The notes: generated from the letters alone by a model not told the origin. Positions 1-13,799 are shown, numbered from the stretch's first letter. The stretch is DNA of 64,000 bases from Gossypium raimondii (GCF_025698545.1 NC_068569.1:7812001-7876000); one strand, 5' to 3'. Numbers and translations are program-made.

Positions 1-782
1 ATAAACTTCTAGATTTTTCCTTTATATCGTTCTTCCCAAGAATTGAAGTTGATACGGAGAAATCTTGTGTTCCAGTATAGATTTTCTGCGGTCTTAGATG
101 TAGAGAGGTTGTTATCACAGTCTTTAACATTTGAAGTTCAAAGTCTAACTCTTAGTATCTGTCAATGTTTTAAAAATTAATGATTGAACTTGGTGATTTG
201 ACTCCCTAGCTTTGCATAAGAAATGAGCAAATTTAAATTGTTTGTAGATAATTTATTAACAGTTCTAATTACAGAGCTTTATCTTTAGAACTGAAACCAG
301 AGTAATCTCATCTATGACGTTATTAACACTCTAGATAATCATTTAATAATAAGGAGAATGTAATTGCCTGATATATTTTGGTTGCTTCCACAGTTTTAAA
401 GTAGATTAGTTTTACACCTCTTTAATGACCGCAGAACAATCGAATATTTTGAGCAATATTGTCACCTTACAAACAACAATTTTCTTCAGGATTCTATCTT
501 GTAGATAATTTATGTTACCTCTAATGAAGAAAGTATAGAACCTTATGTTTTAGGCCATGTTAACTTCTTATAGATTTGAGACTTATCCATGTGGTTTTGC
601 AGTATATCTGAAGTCGAATTATAGGTAATAGCAAAGAAACAGTTAACCTCACTGGAAAGATGAAGCTATTATTATCTAAAAATTGCTATACAAGCAGATT
701 TGGCTTTTACAAGTAAAACTCTGTTTCATCATTTGCATTACTTGGTAATAAATTTTCATAGTTTTACTTTATATTTCTTCCA

Positions 783-900
783 GATAAAAGAGCCAATATT
801 TGGGAAGAAATCTCGCTCGGAGTTTGCACTTCTATGGAACAAAGCTGTGGACCAGATATTTGTGCCGGTAATTGAGTCCATTAGTTCACGTCGATGGTAG
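783..900 (+). CDS. Terminal exon of an unrecognised gene (partial)
   Basis: A reading frame runs from a pyrimidine-rich 3' splice site (cttccag, ending at 782) to a TAG at 898-900. It encodes about 38 residues beginning IKEPIFGKKSRSEF and ending SISSRRW. The composition (charged residues mixed with aromatic and aliphatic ones) looks coding, and the acceptor is convincing. The frame is open a little upstream, but that part lies in intron-like T-rich sequence. The rest of the gene would be upstream, mostly outside the window; bases 1-782 read as intron and I could not place another exon there. I do not recognise the family and assign no function. Confidence 0.4.
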
Positions 901-2135
901 AAATTTGGAGTAATTTTAAAGTCAACTATTGATGCGTCTATTACTACAAATCATTGCGTGCATTAGCTTGTACTCAGCTGTATCTCTCTAAATCTTTTGA
1001 ACTTAAAAAGGAGGAATGCATCCTGGGGCTATGCTATGTTGTATTACATAACATAAAATAATGGTAAATTCTACTTTCATGATATATGGCGTTTAAAATA
1101 TTCTTTGATATAATTTCATTTCTTTCCCTTCTTCCTTGAGACTTGAATGGCTGAGAAGTGGATTGTTTCAATCTAACCAGCATTGAATCATGAATGTTGC
1201 CTTTGGAAAAGACTTTACTCTCCTTGATAATTAGCTCTTTCCCTTAGGATTATGGGAACTCGAATTTGAGAAAGAAGATTTAGGGCTTTAAATCAGAGTT
1301 ATCGGCACAGACTATACTGGTCAGGACCTACTGGTTAGTATGAGATTGCTAAAACCTCAAAATAGGGGATAAAAAGGAATGAATTTTGTATTCGTTTTCC
1401 TGCTGTTTGAGATATAAATCTTAATTAACTTGTTCGGTAGTACTATTTTTAATTTTGCTTAGAATTTAAACAGCAAGATTCTTCCATTTCCCCTCTCTTA
1501 ACTACATGTTTCTGATTCTACATGGTTCCACTCTGCTAGGACCTCAAACCCATCGTTTTCTTTAAAATTGATCTATCTACTCGTCCCAAAATGACAAATC
1601 CTTTCCCTATTGGTTTTGTTGGTATCAAACATCTAAATACTCCCCCAACCGCATTATGGTTTAGTTGACCAGTTCATCCGAATATTAAAAATGTTGGCAC
1701 TAACGTTCAAAAAGAATGTAAAGTGGTTGGCACTTGGTATAAACTATTACTGGGTAATGGAATAGTTTTATCACATGAATAATCAACTCTTATAGAAGCA
1801 CTTTTGAAGTATGAAATGAGAGCACAGTAACATGTCTCATCTTTTTACCTCCTTTGTTAATGATTTAAGGGCATAATCTGAATTATCTTTCTTGATTTTC
1901 AGGACCTACATTTTTTTTACGTGCTTCCATTGCCTTGAATGATGACAAAATCCAACACATCGGAATTCTATCATGCAATTATGAAACAAATTGAATCACA
2001 GAATAAGATAACACTAAACACCAAAGAAAAGAGCAAAACAAGATGTTTAAAAACATAGAGAAGAAAGTCCTAATTCTGAACTGCTCTAGCCTTAAACCTA
2101 TATTATACACCGGAGAATATCAAAGATAACACGAT
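901..2135. other. Intergenic, no gene seen
   Basis: This is AT-rich sequence between the terminal exon on the + strand and the small membrane-protein gene on the - strand, so the two genes converge here and both 3' UTRs should lie inside it. No further open frame, RNA gene or repeat structure was recognised. Confidence 0.5.
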
Positions 2136-2558
2136 TTAAGCATTGGATTGAACGTAATTTGCTTTATTAGCATTGGAACGACGAATGTTTAGCACGTAAT
2201 AAACACCCATTGCCAAAAGCACCGCAAATGCCAAACCGAAAACAAGGCCTACGATTCCACCGGCTCCAAGTTGATGCCCGGATTCTTTTTGTGTTGATAC
2301 CTTGCTTTCAAGTGCTGTAGTACCATCGCCCATTTGAGCTGCAATAGGCAATGGGGAGCAACTGGAAGCTGCACAAGGGTTTTTGGTGTCTGGCACTTGG
2401 GCTTTGGGATGGAAGAATTCATAAGCCGAGGGCGAGAAGGCCACGGGATTCTCGTAAGCAATGCCGTGGGGAGCTCTTCCTTCACCATTAGCAATACTCA
2501 AAAGAGCTAGACAAGATACGTGAAGCAAGAAAGAAAGTAATGGACTCATCTTTTTCAC
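2136..2558 (-). CDS. Small signal-peptide, single-pass membrane protein (uncharacterised)
   Basis: This is an intact single-exon 140-residue protein. Residues 1 to about 26 form a signal peptide (MKKMSPLLSFLLHVSCLALL, then a small-residue cleavage region near SIANGEG). A Ser/Thr/Pro-rich ectodomain of about 70 residues follows, with a Cys pair (PCAASSC, 61-67). A Gly/Ala/Val/Leu transmembrane helix spans about 99-124 and is followed by a basic stop-transfer (NIRR) and a short cytosolic tail. Predicted topology is type I, at the plasma membrane or in the secretory pathway. The first of two close in-frame Met codons (1 and 4) was taken as the start. A TATA-like box lies just upstream. The architecture resembles short plant-specific transmembrane proteins without assigned function; I do not recognise a named family. 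Confidence 0.75.
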   Translation of the reverse strand: MKKMSPLLSFLLHVSCLALLSIANGEGRAPHGIAYENPVAFSPSAYEFFHPKAQVPDTKNPCAASSCSPLPIAAQMGDGTTALESKVSTQKESGHQLGAGGIVGLVFGLAFAVLLAMGVYYVLNIRRSNANKANYVQSNA

Positions 2559-2611
2559 TCTTTTGGTGGTATTTTGATTGAGTTCAAACTTTGTGTCCCT
2601 TTACAATGGCT

Positions 2612-2618
2612 TATATAA
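2612..2618 (-). promoter_or_regulatory. TATA box of the small membrane-protein gene
   Basis: The minus strand reads TTATATAAG here, about 55 bp upstream of the ATG at 2558. This implies a short 5' UTR of roughly 25 nt. The position and sequence fit a core promoter; it is not otherwise confirmed. Confidence 0.5.
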
Positions 2619-5600
2619 GGCCTTTTAAAGTGGTTGATGGTGGTGGTGTTGCTTGACATTTAATATTTGGTAATATAAATGATGGTTCAAAAGGTGCATG
2701 CCATTCATAAAAAAAAAAAGACTTTTTTAAGTTAGTACTTTTTTTTTCATCTTCAGCTTTTTCTTATTGTTCACCCCTTAAATGAAGTGTGTGCTCATTG
2801 AGACATTGTTATAGTCCGAATAGAGATCAATTCTTAATAAAGTGTCCAAAATTTTAAATTTTATCTTATTATCGTACCACACAGCTAATGAAAAAAAGTT
2901 TGTCAACTACTACATAATCCCTTTTTTGTCCCCTTTTGGTACAAAAAAAGTCAAAATAAAAGATGAAATTATAGACACTTAAGCTCGGCTTGAACGTATG
3001 GAATAAATTAATTGAAATAAATTTTGGGTTCCTTTGCCTCTTTTCAATGTCTTAATCTTCGTTGACTTACTATTGTGCTTGTCTTTCCATATACTTGCTC
3101 CCAAAGCCAAGTTTCTACCTTTAAGGCTGCCTTCTCAAACACTTCTTTTAGAGTAAAATTTGAGAACAAAAGCCATTATAATAACTTAATTACATAATCC
3201 ATTATGCACCCACATGCATTTCAAATGAGGAGAAAATCATAGGCTTATCTCAACGTTTACATGAAATTATTAAATCATATTTAATAAGAAAAAAACACAC
3301 AAACTGGCTCAGTAACAATGTTCTGATGATATTCTTATCATACATGAAAGAAAAAGTAAAGGGAAGCATGGGATTTGCGTAGCTTGAACGATTAGCAAAG
3401 GGCCTAAAAAACACACACATATATATTTTTTATGTATGTAATTATAGTGGCTTGCCTGTGTCACCAGCCTTCACCATTATTGCAAGAGGGGATAAGCATG
3501 CCTTATTTAAATATATATATATATCATAAATGTAAAAATTGGATATAGTAATAATTTGTATAATACATTTTGAGAAATTGTTTTAAAAACTAAATCCAAT
3601 GCGGTCGTAACTCCCCTGTACATGGTAGTATTTTAAATCATGCGAGTTTTGATGCTTTATTTATATCTCTTATATACTGGTGTTTTCATTTGCAGTGGTC
3701 CCCTCCAACATTTCCACAAGATTCTTGTTTTGGAATCAGTGGGGTTTTAGGGAGCAATGCACCTCTCTTCTACTCTACTCACATGATTTACTCACATGTA
3801 TTTAAGATTTCCCTCTGCAAATGGATCATAAAGCCTAATAAGCAAAAGCCCTTCTATCTGTGGAGGCCCATGTAAATATGTTTATAGTTATGGGTAAATT
3901 ACAGCCCTATATTAAACTGTAAAACTTTTTTATTTTATCTCTAATGTTATAAAATTGTTTATTTATTTAATCTTAAGTATCTAACAAAATGCTGTTGTAA
4001 TTTTTTTAATCTCACTTGATTTTTTTTACCCGAACACGCCAGGTGGCTTTATTATTTCCACCGATTCTTTTCCCACCTAAATCCAAAATTAGTGACATTT
4101 CCACCAAGTTAAAATTGATTGAGTTTTAATTTAATTAGTGTAAATATTGTTGCTAATGTAAGAGGATATGGGTTCAAGTGTACTGAAGTACATTATCTTT
4201 TTATGGGTTAATGAGGGCTATAAGTAGTTTTAAATATTGTGTCAAAAACAACAAATATTATCAAAACCAATAATAAAATTATTTTAAAAATAATTGTGTT
4301 TGGTATAGTGTGTTTTGGGTTTAGGATAGAATTATTTAAGAAATTTTGATTTTTAAAATATATTAAAATTAATTTTAACATAAAAAACATGTATTTTAAG
4401 TATTATAAAATAATAGAAACTCTTATATTATTTGAATTGATGTAAAATTCAAAAGTTTGACTTTATGTGAATCGAAACTTAATATTGTATAAATAATATT
4501 TCTAAAATCTTTAAAATAATATTATTATTTGATACGGAATTGGAACCGGCAACTGAAATAGGTGAATAGAAGCATCATTATGTTGAACCTTTGCCCTTTC
4601 TATTACACAAATCCTAATAATGTATTTAGTAATAGAATGAATAGACATAATTTAATTTGTTATCAAAATAAATATAATTAAATATTTTAAAATTTTATCA
4701 CTTTATTTTAAACTTAATTTGACTCGTGAATTTAAGTTAATATCTTACGATTTAATCGGATTCAATTTATAAATAATTTTAATAAGAGAATTAATTTCTA
4801 AGCATAATCCAGACATTTCTTGACGTGATATTTAAATAATTAAATTATGATAAAAATAGGGAAAATTTTTAATAAGACAAAAATAGCGTTTGTTGATTAA
4901 GTTTAAGGTCTTGGTGGGGACGTTTTATTAGTGTAGAATGCTCTAGAAGAGACAATAATCAATGTAAAGTTAATTATGCTTTGAGCTAATTAAATTATAA
5001 TCTAATTAAAAGATTTTATTTTTTTTGATAAATTACTCGAATAAAACAGAGAAGTTCGTGAAGTTGTGCAGTTCACCTTGTTTAATTCAAAATGGAAAAC
5101 TATGGCCAGAAAAAATTAAGATGAGACTGAAAAAGTAATATGTAGAGACGAGTGTGGGAGGGGAGAGAGAGACTTGCTTCCAACTTTAAATTTTGGGACT
5201 TTATACTTTTAGCCTCGATCCTAAACGGTTACATGTCAAGTTTTTATAGTAAGATAAGAGATAATTGGTCAAATGGTTTGTCACTATAAACTTAAGTAAA
5301 GTAATATTTTAATTTATTTTCCGTTATCTCGGATGAGACATAATAATTAAAATTTGATGTGGTGGTTAATAAATGTAGTCCTCTAAAAAAGCATTCCTAA
5401 GTATAAATCATATATAAGTTTACTACTTAGTCCAGAACTAAAGTACAACACTTTCTAACAAAAGTTTGGACCACCAAAATTATGCTACTTACTTTGCCTT
5501 AGAAAATGTTCAAAGGACCACAAAATAAGCACTAGATAAGCTTAATTAAGAATAATACTCTTATAGGTAGAGGATGACAAACATCTTATTTGTTTTATTT

Positions 5601-6575
5601 AAAAAAAGAAGAAACAAATAAAGAACCTAACACATTTCACTTTTGTTCATTTCTTATGTAATACTTTAATACATAAATAATCTCAATCTCTCACCGCCAC
5701 AAATTCCAACTCATCTAATCTCTTTTGTGACATCATTATCTAATGAGCTAATTAATTCTTTTGGGGGCAAAATGTTACTATTTGAGCTTTTTGATGAGTA
5801 CTCAATGTGTAATTTAATAATTTAAAATTTCGAGGATAAGAATGCTTATACCAAACCCACTTTTAGTCATTTAAAAGAATGCCCATGGATAAATGCAGCC
5901 TAACTACCAAAGTAGGAAGAGGATACATATATTGTAGAAAAGAGGACAAGCTTTCCTCACAATTTATGTTTTTTAAAAGTTATTATCCCTGTAATGATTG
6001 TTGAGCTTCTTTTTAAAAAATTAACTCATGAAATTAAAAATTTTAAAAGTGGTTAATAAATTTATTGGCGCATACAAAAACTTCTTATATATGGTAGTTA
6101 AAGGGTTTGTTCACAATAATTGTTCCAAGTGGTGTAATAAACTGGAAGGCTCTCAAATCAACTGATCTTTCTTTTTTTCCTGTTACATGACATTTTACTT
6201 GAAGTGATAATAATAAAGTTTAGGGATATGATTAAGTGATTTTAGTTTGAAACACTTGATTAGCTTGATTTGCAAGTCAATACAATGGATTGATGACAAG
6301 AGGCCAAAATAGTGGTTGACACTAAAACAAACAATATATTTTACTTGTAGAATTATGCATTAAAAAAATAACATGAAAAGCACCACCGGAAGAAAAAAGA
6401 AGAGAGGATAAGGATGAACAAAGATGACAAAAACGTACGAAATAAAATACATTGAAAGCAAGAAAATAAGACACCCTTGTTCATAAATATTTATTTACAT
6501 TTCAATGGTCCACACTGAACTCAAGGTTCTCCATTTCTTTTTTGGTTGAAGTTCGTAAGAAAATGAAAGCTGGAC
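2619..6575. other. Long AT-rich intergenic region
   Basis: No convincing gene was seen in almost 4 kb. Homopolymer runs and an (AT)n stretch near 3512-3525 are present. At 3893-4015 a segment beginning GGGTAAATTACA resembles one arm of the long-TIR elements found later in the window, but no matching inverted arm was found nearby, so it may be a solo or decayed end. The last few hundred bases before 6575 should hold the 3' UTR of the aquaporin; an AATAAA-like signal on the minus strand lies near 6486-6497. Confidence 0.5.
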
Positions 6576-7751
<1,176 letters not shown>

Positions 7752-7847
7752 TGTTTTTCTAGCTTTGCTGAAAAATGAAACAGATCAATTGGAGATTTGG
7801 GTTTGTTATTAAGCTGTGGATGAAGAAAGCGGAGGGGGAGAAGAAGG

Positions 7848-7854
7848 GTTTATA
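7848..7854 (-). promoter_or_regulatory. TATA box of PIP2
   Basis: The minus strand reads CTTATAAACCC, about 97 bp upstream of the PIP2 ATG. It is followed by a CT-rich leader (minus strand) typical of a highly expressed plant gene. Confidence 0.55.
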
Positions 7855-7859
7855 AGGGA

Positions 7860-10277
7860 GAAAGAGAGAGAGGGAATGATCGTAATGATTGAAGGGCTTG
7901 ATTAAGTTAATCACATTATGATAACATTTAATTTTCGCCGTCCAATCCACCTTTGATTTCGCGTTTCTTCGTTTGCATGGACCCACCAATACAACCGCAA
8001 TTTCTCGAATTTCCTTTTCTTCAATATATTTCACCACTGCTGCTACTATGCCACATGTTCCAAATACAGACACATATTTTTCCAGTATTTATTTATTTTT
8101 ATTATATCATATATAGAACATATGTATCATGAAGTTAAAATCTCTTATGATCAAATTACCACTTCCTTTAATGCAATAAATGCCAACATGCATAAAACAT
8201 TTTGCTAAGAGACTTAATTCAATATTTAGATCAAAACCATTATCTTATGTTATCCTGAGATAATTATTAATTGAGAAATATATACTAATTTAGCAAAACT
8301 GTTATCGTAATGGAGAGGTGGTGACGGCTTTGCCAGATAAACTTGTGGTCTGGACATACCTAAAAGCCAATTAAATATTGCTAAATAAATGGTGGATTTG
8401 GATGTTATTTCTGGTTTTCCTTCAATCATGAGGATCAATGTGCAGTGGTCATAAACCATAACCATATAAAATTTTATGCCCAGCTAGATAAAGGAATATT
8501 GCATGTCTTAATTATTATTTTTTATTTTCCTTTTGTTTTGTTTTCATCTTGCAATGTTCAATTTGCTGGTTCTCTTGACTGCTTAATGAATTACGAAGTA
8601 TTTTTCTTTCAACTTTAATTAAAAATATAAAATATGGATATAAACTTTATTAATATTTTTTACTAACAATCATGAGTTTTAATTCTTTATAACAGTCCTA
8701 CTTATGTGACGATCATATTTAGATGTTATAAATAAAATTATTTATTTTTATATCTAAATTTTACCTTATAAAAATAAAATAAAATTTAAATTATTATATT
8801 CCAATATATTCATGTTTATTAATAAAAATTTTAAAAGAATGATCATGAAGAAATGGGAAGATTCGAAGGTGGAATGTGTGGAAGGATACATGCAAGTACG
8901 TACAAAAGTGTCTAGATTCATCTTTCTATATCTCATGTTTGAAGTAGATAAACATATATTATTAATATATATTTTATGGAAATAACATCTTATCTAAATT
9001 TTATTACTTTTATTTTATTTATCACATATTATTTTTATTTGATAAAATATAATTAATAAGACAGACATATTTATTTTAAAAATTGAAACAAGGATTCTAT
9101 AATTATAATGAAATGTAGAAGTTGGATATTATCAATTAGATTGATTGTATATGTATTATTAGAAAGAATATTAAAAGATCATCAAAAGGGTCATTTAACA
9201 GTACAAAATAATATGAATCTTTCAAATTACAATATATTATTTGTATTTTTTTATAAAGTGCTGACATAATTAATATTAAAGTATAAATAATGGACCGACC
9301 AAGGCATGCCAATTTCATTTTCTCAAACGTTAACCTCATAATTTCATCATCTACCATATTTTATAATTATAACTCAATTATTCCCTTTCTAAAAAAATTT
9401 AATAATTAATTATCACTTATCAGCTACTTATTTTTCCCGTTGCTTTGGTTTTTCTCGTGGCTTAATCTTTGAGGTTGCTTTCTAAAATTTGAATTGTGGC
9501 TAGAAAGATACCACGTGTCAACATTTCAAGTCAGTCATGGAATTAGATCCTCTCTCTTCTATTGAACAATGACCCGTAGGGACGGGTGGACGGTGCCGGT
9601 TTTTTTCCTTTTTTCTTTTTATATCCCTGCCAGCTAACCCTTTCATAATTGTTTTTTGAAGGTAAACGATCATTACAATCAATCCATTAAAAGGTGATCA
9701 ACTACAAAGCAGTACTACCAGCATGATAGTACATGGACTCTAAACTTTATGTTCAAATGCCTAAAGTTCGCTCGTAAGAGCCTTAAGTTCTGTTCCAGAA
9801 GATTAATTACTTGTGAAATTCATATTAAACTTGAGAAAATGGCTTATTTAGACTTATACTGTATGGAATTTTTTTTCTTAAACATTTGAATTTGATATTT
9901 AAATACCGTTAACTTTAAAAAATAAAATAAAATTCCGATTATTTAAATCAGACCCGTGTCTCGTGGTTTATTTATAAATAACATGCACATCTACATTATA
10001 CATGTCATAACTTCAGTTTAAAAATACTGATCTACAACTAGCTTGTATGGGTTTAAACCAATTACCAGTTTACCACTGGACTCTGGTCATTCTACATAAA
10101 TATTAAAAATGATTAATTAATTTTCATATATCATACAAATAGGAATTTGTTACATATACTACGATGAATATACTATAATACATGATAATCAACATTTGAG
10201 TGCTTGATTTTACGTCTCTTATAAGCTCCATTTCCAGAACCAGGACGCCAACTCCAACCTAGCCATAACCAAAAATG
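7860..10277. other. PIP2 upstream region, no gene seen
   Basis: This is AT-rich sequence upstream of PIP2. The segment 7861-8060 is more balanced in base composition and may contain proximal promoter. An ACGT core (CCACGTGTCA) at about 9511-9520 resembles an ABRE/G-box, but is 1.7 kb from the PIP2 start. The 3' end of the small gene that begins at 10457 must lie near 10277. No other open frame was convincing. Confidence 0.45.
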
Positions 10278-10457
10278 CTAATCACTCTTCATTAATTCAT
10301 CATCTTCATCCTCATCATCCTCGTATTCTTCCTCTGCTTGCTCTTCCCTTATTGTTTCTAATTTCGGGGTATTGGAAGGCCTCAACGGGAAATCGATGAG
10401 GGATGGAGGGGGAGCCTCAATCCAAGGCTCCATCATGTACCTCTGCTCTCTAGCCAT
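10278..10457 (-). CDS. 59-residue acidic small protein, unrecognised
   Basis: The frame runs from the ATG at 10457 to the TAG at 10278-10280 and encodes 59 residues. Residues 1-35 are a Pro-rich segment (MMEPWIEAPPPSLIDFPLRP, then SNTPKLETIREE). The C-terminal 20 or so residues are almost entirely Glu and Asp. There is no signal peptide or transmembrane segment. The sequence does not look like chance ORF noise: the Pro cluster and the acidic tail are distinct blocks, a TATATATA box stands about 200 bp upstream, and a perfect palindromic G-box lies further upstream. It sits between PIP2 and RPL12, all on the same strand. I do not recognise a family. A conserved hypothetical microprotein is the likeliest reading, and the acidic tail hints at a nuclear or protein-binding role, but that is inference. 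Confidence 0.6.
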   Translation of the reverse strand: MAREQRYMMEPWIEAPPPSLIDFPLRPSNTPKLETIREEQAEEEYEDDEDEDDELMKSD

Positions 10458-10657
10458 CCTTGATCAATCAAATTTTTCAAAACAACTAAACGGAACTGGA
10501 ATACTGAAATTCAAGATTCTATCTTTTCTCTTCTTCCAATGGCATCAACTGGGAAAGGGGAGCTAGCTAGCTAAAGGTTTAGACAACACGACTCACAATG
10601 GCAATTGCAGATTTTGTTTTGAGTTTTGCACAGAAAGATTTGTTGAAAACGTTTGGG

Positions 10658-10665
10658 TATATATA
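10658..10665 (-). promoter_or_regulatory. TATA box upstream of the 59-residue ORF
   Basis: TATATATA is followed (minus strand) by ACCC and a leader of about 170 nt before the ATG at 10457. A palindromic G-box CCACGTGG at 10723-10730 lies about 60 bp further upstream. That spacing is typical of a light- or ABA-responsive plant promoter. Confidence 0.5.
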
Positions 10666-11072
10666 CTGAAAGCATGTAGGGGATAGTCATGGAAGATAAT
10701 TAATTGTCGGTAAGGAGCTCACCCACGTGGACGCTAATGAAGTGAGGAGACAACTTACGTTTTGAGAAAGGAGATATTTTTTCTCAATCGTATCATAAAC
10801 TTGTTAGTCAGGCTCCATTATTGGAACCTAAGTTGTTCAACGAGATCCTTAAAATCTAAAGATCAATCTAAGCTAAGCAACAAAAGTTGTCCAATGTTGG
10901 TGCCGGGGTATAATACATGGCACCTCCAACAGAATCCGCGTCAGGTAATTATCAACCATGAAAATGACAGTTCAATAGGGTGAAACGGTGCACCAAAACA
11001 AGCCACGCTGTGGGGGAAACCAAAGCCCGGCGCCAAGTGGCAGTAGAAAGAATCTAAACAAGTAATAACAGC

Positions 11073-12199
11073 ATGCCTTTCCCTTTCCTTCAAAAAGTGG
11101 ACTTCATTAAAGCAATGACAAAAAAGATCTACACATTTAGATGCCTACCTACAGAAAGGGGAAAGGGGAAAGGGAAAGACTTTTAGGAATAGGATATACT
11201 GAGAAACATTCAGCTAATAATCCAACAAAGTGCAAATCGCAAAAGCCTTAACCAGTTAAAGAATGAATGGTCATAAACAATTGATAGCAGTTATTCCCAA
11301 AGACAACAGATTAGTTGGCTAAAGGAGATCTTCGGGTCCAAGTTAATGATGCTAAGCCATCTGAATGGCCCAGAATACAAAAACATACATACAAGGAAAG
11401 GTGGTACAAAGGGAGTTGTTCTATGGGCAAATTCAACATAAGATCCTACGAGGTTCAATAATACCTTAACCAGTTTCATCATGTCAATGGACATCAACTT
11501 ACAAAAAGCATCATTCTCCTGTTTTAAAGAAGAATCATACAATCATGAGAGTCTGCTAAGTCAGAATCAAGTAACAGGAACAGTTCATATCACCTTACCT
11601 ATAATAAGCACTATACGATTAAACTATAAAATCAAGCTAAAATGAACCACCTTAAACTCTGAAGAAAAGACAACACCCCTTTCCTTTAAAAGTGAACTTC
11701 ATTGTTTTGTCATTATAACGATGACAAAGAAAGATCCACACATTTAGAAGCTACCTATGGAAAGGGTAAAGGGGAACACTGAGAGATATATTCAGCTAAA
11801 AACTCATCCAAGTGCAAAAAGCCTTGTGTGTGTCCTGACATCAAGTGCTTAGATATCCAACAGAGATCCAGGTCCAAGTAAAAGATAACACGCATTCTGA
11901 ATGACTCAGAACACAAACACACAAGGAAAGGCAGGCAGAAAGGCAGTTTGTTCAATGGGGAAAGTTAACCAAAGATTCTATCCTATCCCAAGGCTTTCAC
12001 CTGTTTTCAAGTCATTGAATATCTATTTACAAACACCACAATTCTCCTATTAAAGCAGCAACATACGTATCCATTTATGGTCATACAATCATGAGTCTGA
12101 TTAAGCACGAATTGAGTAACCGTATCATTCTTCCAATAACAAGCACTATACAATTAAACTACAATCTCAAGCCATAATGAAATACCTTAAACTCTGAAG
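11073..12199. repeat. Diverged tandem duplication, two units of about 0.55 kb
   Basis: Unit 1 (11073-11664) and unit 2 (11674-12199) share the same ordered landmarks. Both have a CCTTTCCTTxAAAAGTG start, then ACACATTTAGA, a purine-rich AAAGGGxAAAGGGG block, ACACAAGGAAAGG-like words, an ATCATGAGAGTCTG/ATCATGAGTCTGAT word, AAGCACTATAC(G/A)ATTAAACTA, and both end CCTTAAACTCTGAAG. Substitutions and small indels show the duplication is old. Neither unit holds a convincing protein. It lies downstream of RPL12 and could be part of a long noncoding or 3'-extended transcript; no function is assigned. Confidence 0.7.
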
Positions 12200-13198
12200 T
12201 TAATAATTCTTTGAAAAAAACTTATAACTCGTTACATGAAAGCTTGAGGCAGAAAACACCTTATGCACAATGCTGCAATTGTAATTCAATTCAAGAGTAA
12301 CAGAATAAATAGAAAGCTAAGAAGGAAGCAACTAGAAACAGATGGGCCTAATTCTCAATTAAGCAACAACACAAGAGAGAGACTTTCCTTGGACATGCAT
12401 GTAACCATATGCTAGTACACTGAATGCATCCATCACACCTTCTACATGCAACATGAATCAAGAAAAATCATATGAAAATTAAAGAAAAATGCATAAAACG
12501 TTTAACAATGAAGCAAGATTTTGGCAAAGCGCTACAAGTGCAATAGCTACCCATAATATCAGAAAAGAATGGGCTAATCTTAAACTTTAATTCAAAAACT
12601 ATGCTGCAAAGCTACAGCAGAAAAAGCATGCATTACGCACCATCATCACAAGATGCTTGTTCTATGTCTACAATCAAATCTAGCCAACCGATCCAACAAA
12701 TTAAGCATTCATCAGTCACCACAAAACTGACCTCTAAGCATACCACGCAAAACACAATTCTTAGCCACAACAGCCAAAACCAACCATTCAAAGACATCTC
12801 AATCTCAAAATATGAGCTTAGGAATATGACACATTATTTGACCAGCAGACCGATCTGATTGACTTCCTTCAACATTTAACAACTAAAACTCAAGAAATAT
12901 GGAACATTTTCCATTCATTTACTTGCATTTTCGATTCACTTCTCCAAAAGACGGGTTTTCCATTCATTTCTTACTTACCAAGCACAAGACTAGCATTTTA
13001 AATAGTCAATATAAGAAGCAAAAATAAAATGAAACAAAACAATATAAAGAATCCATAATAGTTAAAATCATCTAAATTAAACTTCAAAACAGCCTCTGAA
13101 TTAAATATAAGCAAATTGTTCAAAATCTTTATATTGAACATTTTTCTAAAAGAGGCAAGCATGAGGATAGACGTAAAAAACGAGAAGAACAAGCTTTC
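12200..13198. other. Downstream flank of RPL12, no gene seen
   Basis: This stretch contains the RPL12 3' UTR at its right end and otherwise low-information sequence. An 85-codon + strand frame at 12601-12858 is Ser/Thr/Asn/Gln-rich and low in complexity, and is not believed. Confidence 0.45.
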
Positions 13199-13699
13199 TC
13201 ACTCCAAAGGAACATCAACATCTCCATCATCGATCTCCTGCTGCAGATCCTTAGGGTCTTTTCCATCAACAGTACACCCAACGGAGACGCACGTGCCCAA
13301 AATCTCCTTCACTGTCCCTCTCAAATCCTTAGCCATCGACCTCGGCCTCATTACCTTAGCAATTTCGATGACGTCGTCGAGGTTAATGTTCCCGTTGTGC
13401 TTGATGTTCTTGGTCTTTTTCCTATCCCTCTCTGGCTCCTTTAACGCCTTGATTACAAGAGCCGCCGCCGACGGGACCACAGTGACTTTCGCCTGACGGT
13501 TCTGGACGGTGAGTTTGACAGTTACGCGGAGACCCTTCCATTCTTTGGCAGTTTCTTTGGCGATGTCTTCACCGATCTTTTTGGGAGAGAGGCCCAACGG
13601 ACCAATCTTTGGAGCGAGGGAACTGGCTGCTCCGACCTCACCACCGGTGACGCGGACGAAGACGTCGACGACTTGGGTTGGGTCGAACTTCGGCGGCAT
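13199..13699 (-). CDS. RPL12: 60S ribosomal protein L12 (uL11)
   Basis: This is an intact, intronless 166-residue cytosolic large-subunit protein of the GTPase-associated stalk base. It begins [20 protein letters not shown] and contains the conserved [26 protein letters not shown] block, the [19 protein letters not shown] region and the C-terminal [22 protein letters not shown] rRNA-binding segment, ending in an acidic tail. Plant L12 is 165-166 residues. Two telo-boxes lie directly upstream. By order it matches Arabidopsis RPL12C beside PIP2;4. It is divergent from MON1, with starts about 2.8 kb apart. Confidence 0.98.
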   Translation of the reverse strand: MPPKFDPTQVVDVFVRVTGGEVGAASSLAPKIGPLGLSPKKIGEDIAKETAKEWKGLRVTVKLTVQNRQAKVTVVPSAAALVIKALKEPERDRKKTKNIKHNGNINLDDVIEIAKVMRPRSMAKDLRGTVKEILGTCVSVGCTVDGKDPKDLQQEIDDGDVDVPLE

Positions 13700-13737
13700 T
13701 GTTGGGCTTCTTCTTTGATGGAGGAGAAATCGTGTGC

Positions 13738-13789
13738 TAGGGTTTCCAGAGATGAAAGACTGAAAGTTGAGATAATATATCTAGGGTTT
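13738..13789 (-). promoter_or_regulatory. Paired telo-boxes of RPL12
   Basis: AAACCCTAG occurs on the minus strand at 13738-13746, and AAAACCCTAG at 13781-13790. They lie 40 and 85 bp upstream of the start codon. AAGCCCAAC (site II-like) lies between the first box and the ATG. The telo-box plus site II pairing is the established signature of plant ribosomal-protein promoters. Confidence 0.75.
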
Positions 13790-13799
13790 TTCCGGTTTA

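Noticed and set aside
12601-12858. 85-codon + strand ORF
   Set aside because: Low-complexity Ser/Thr/Gln/Asn text without domain, promoter or codon signal.
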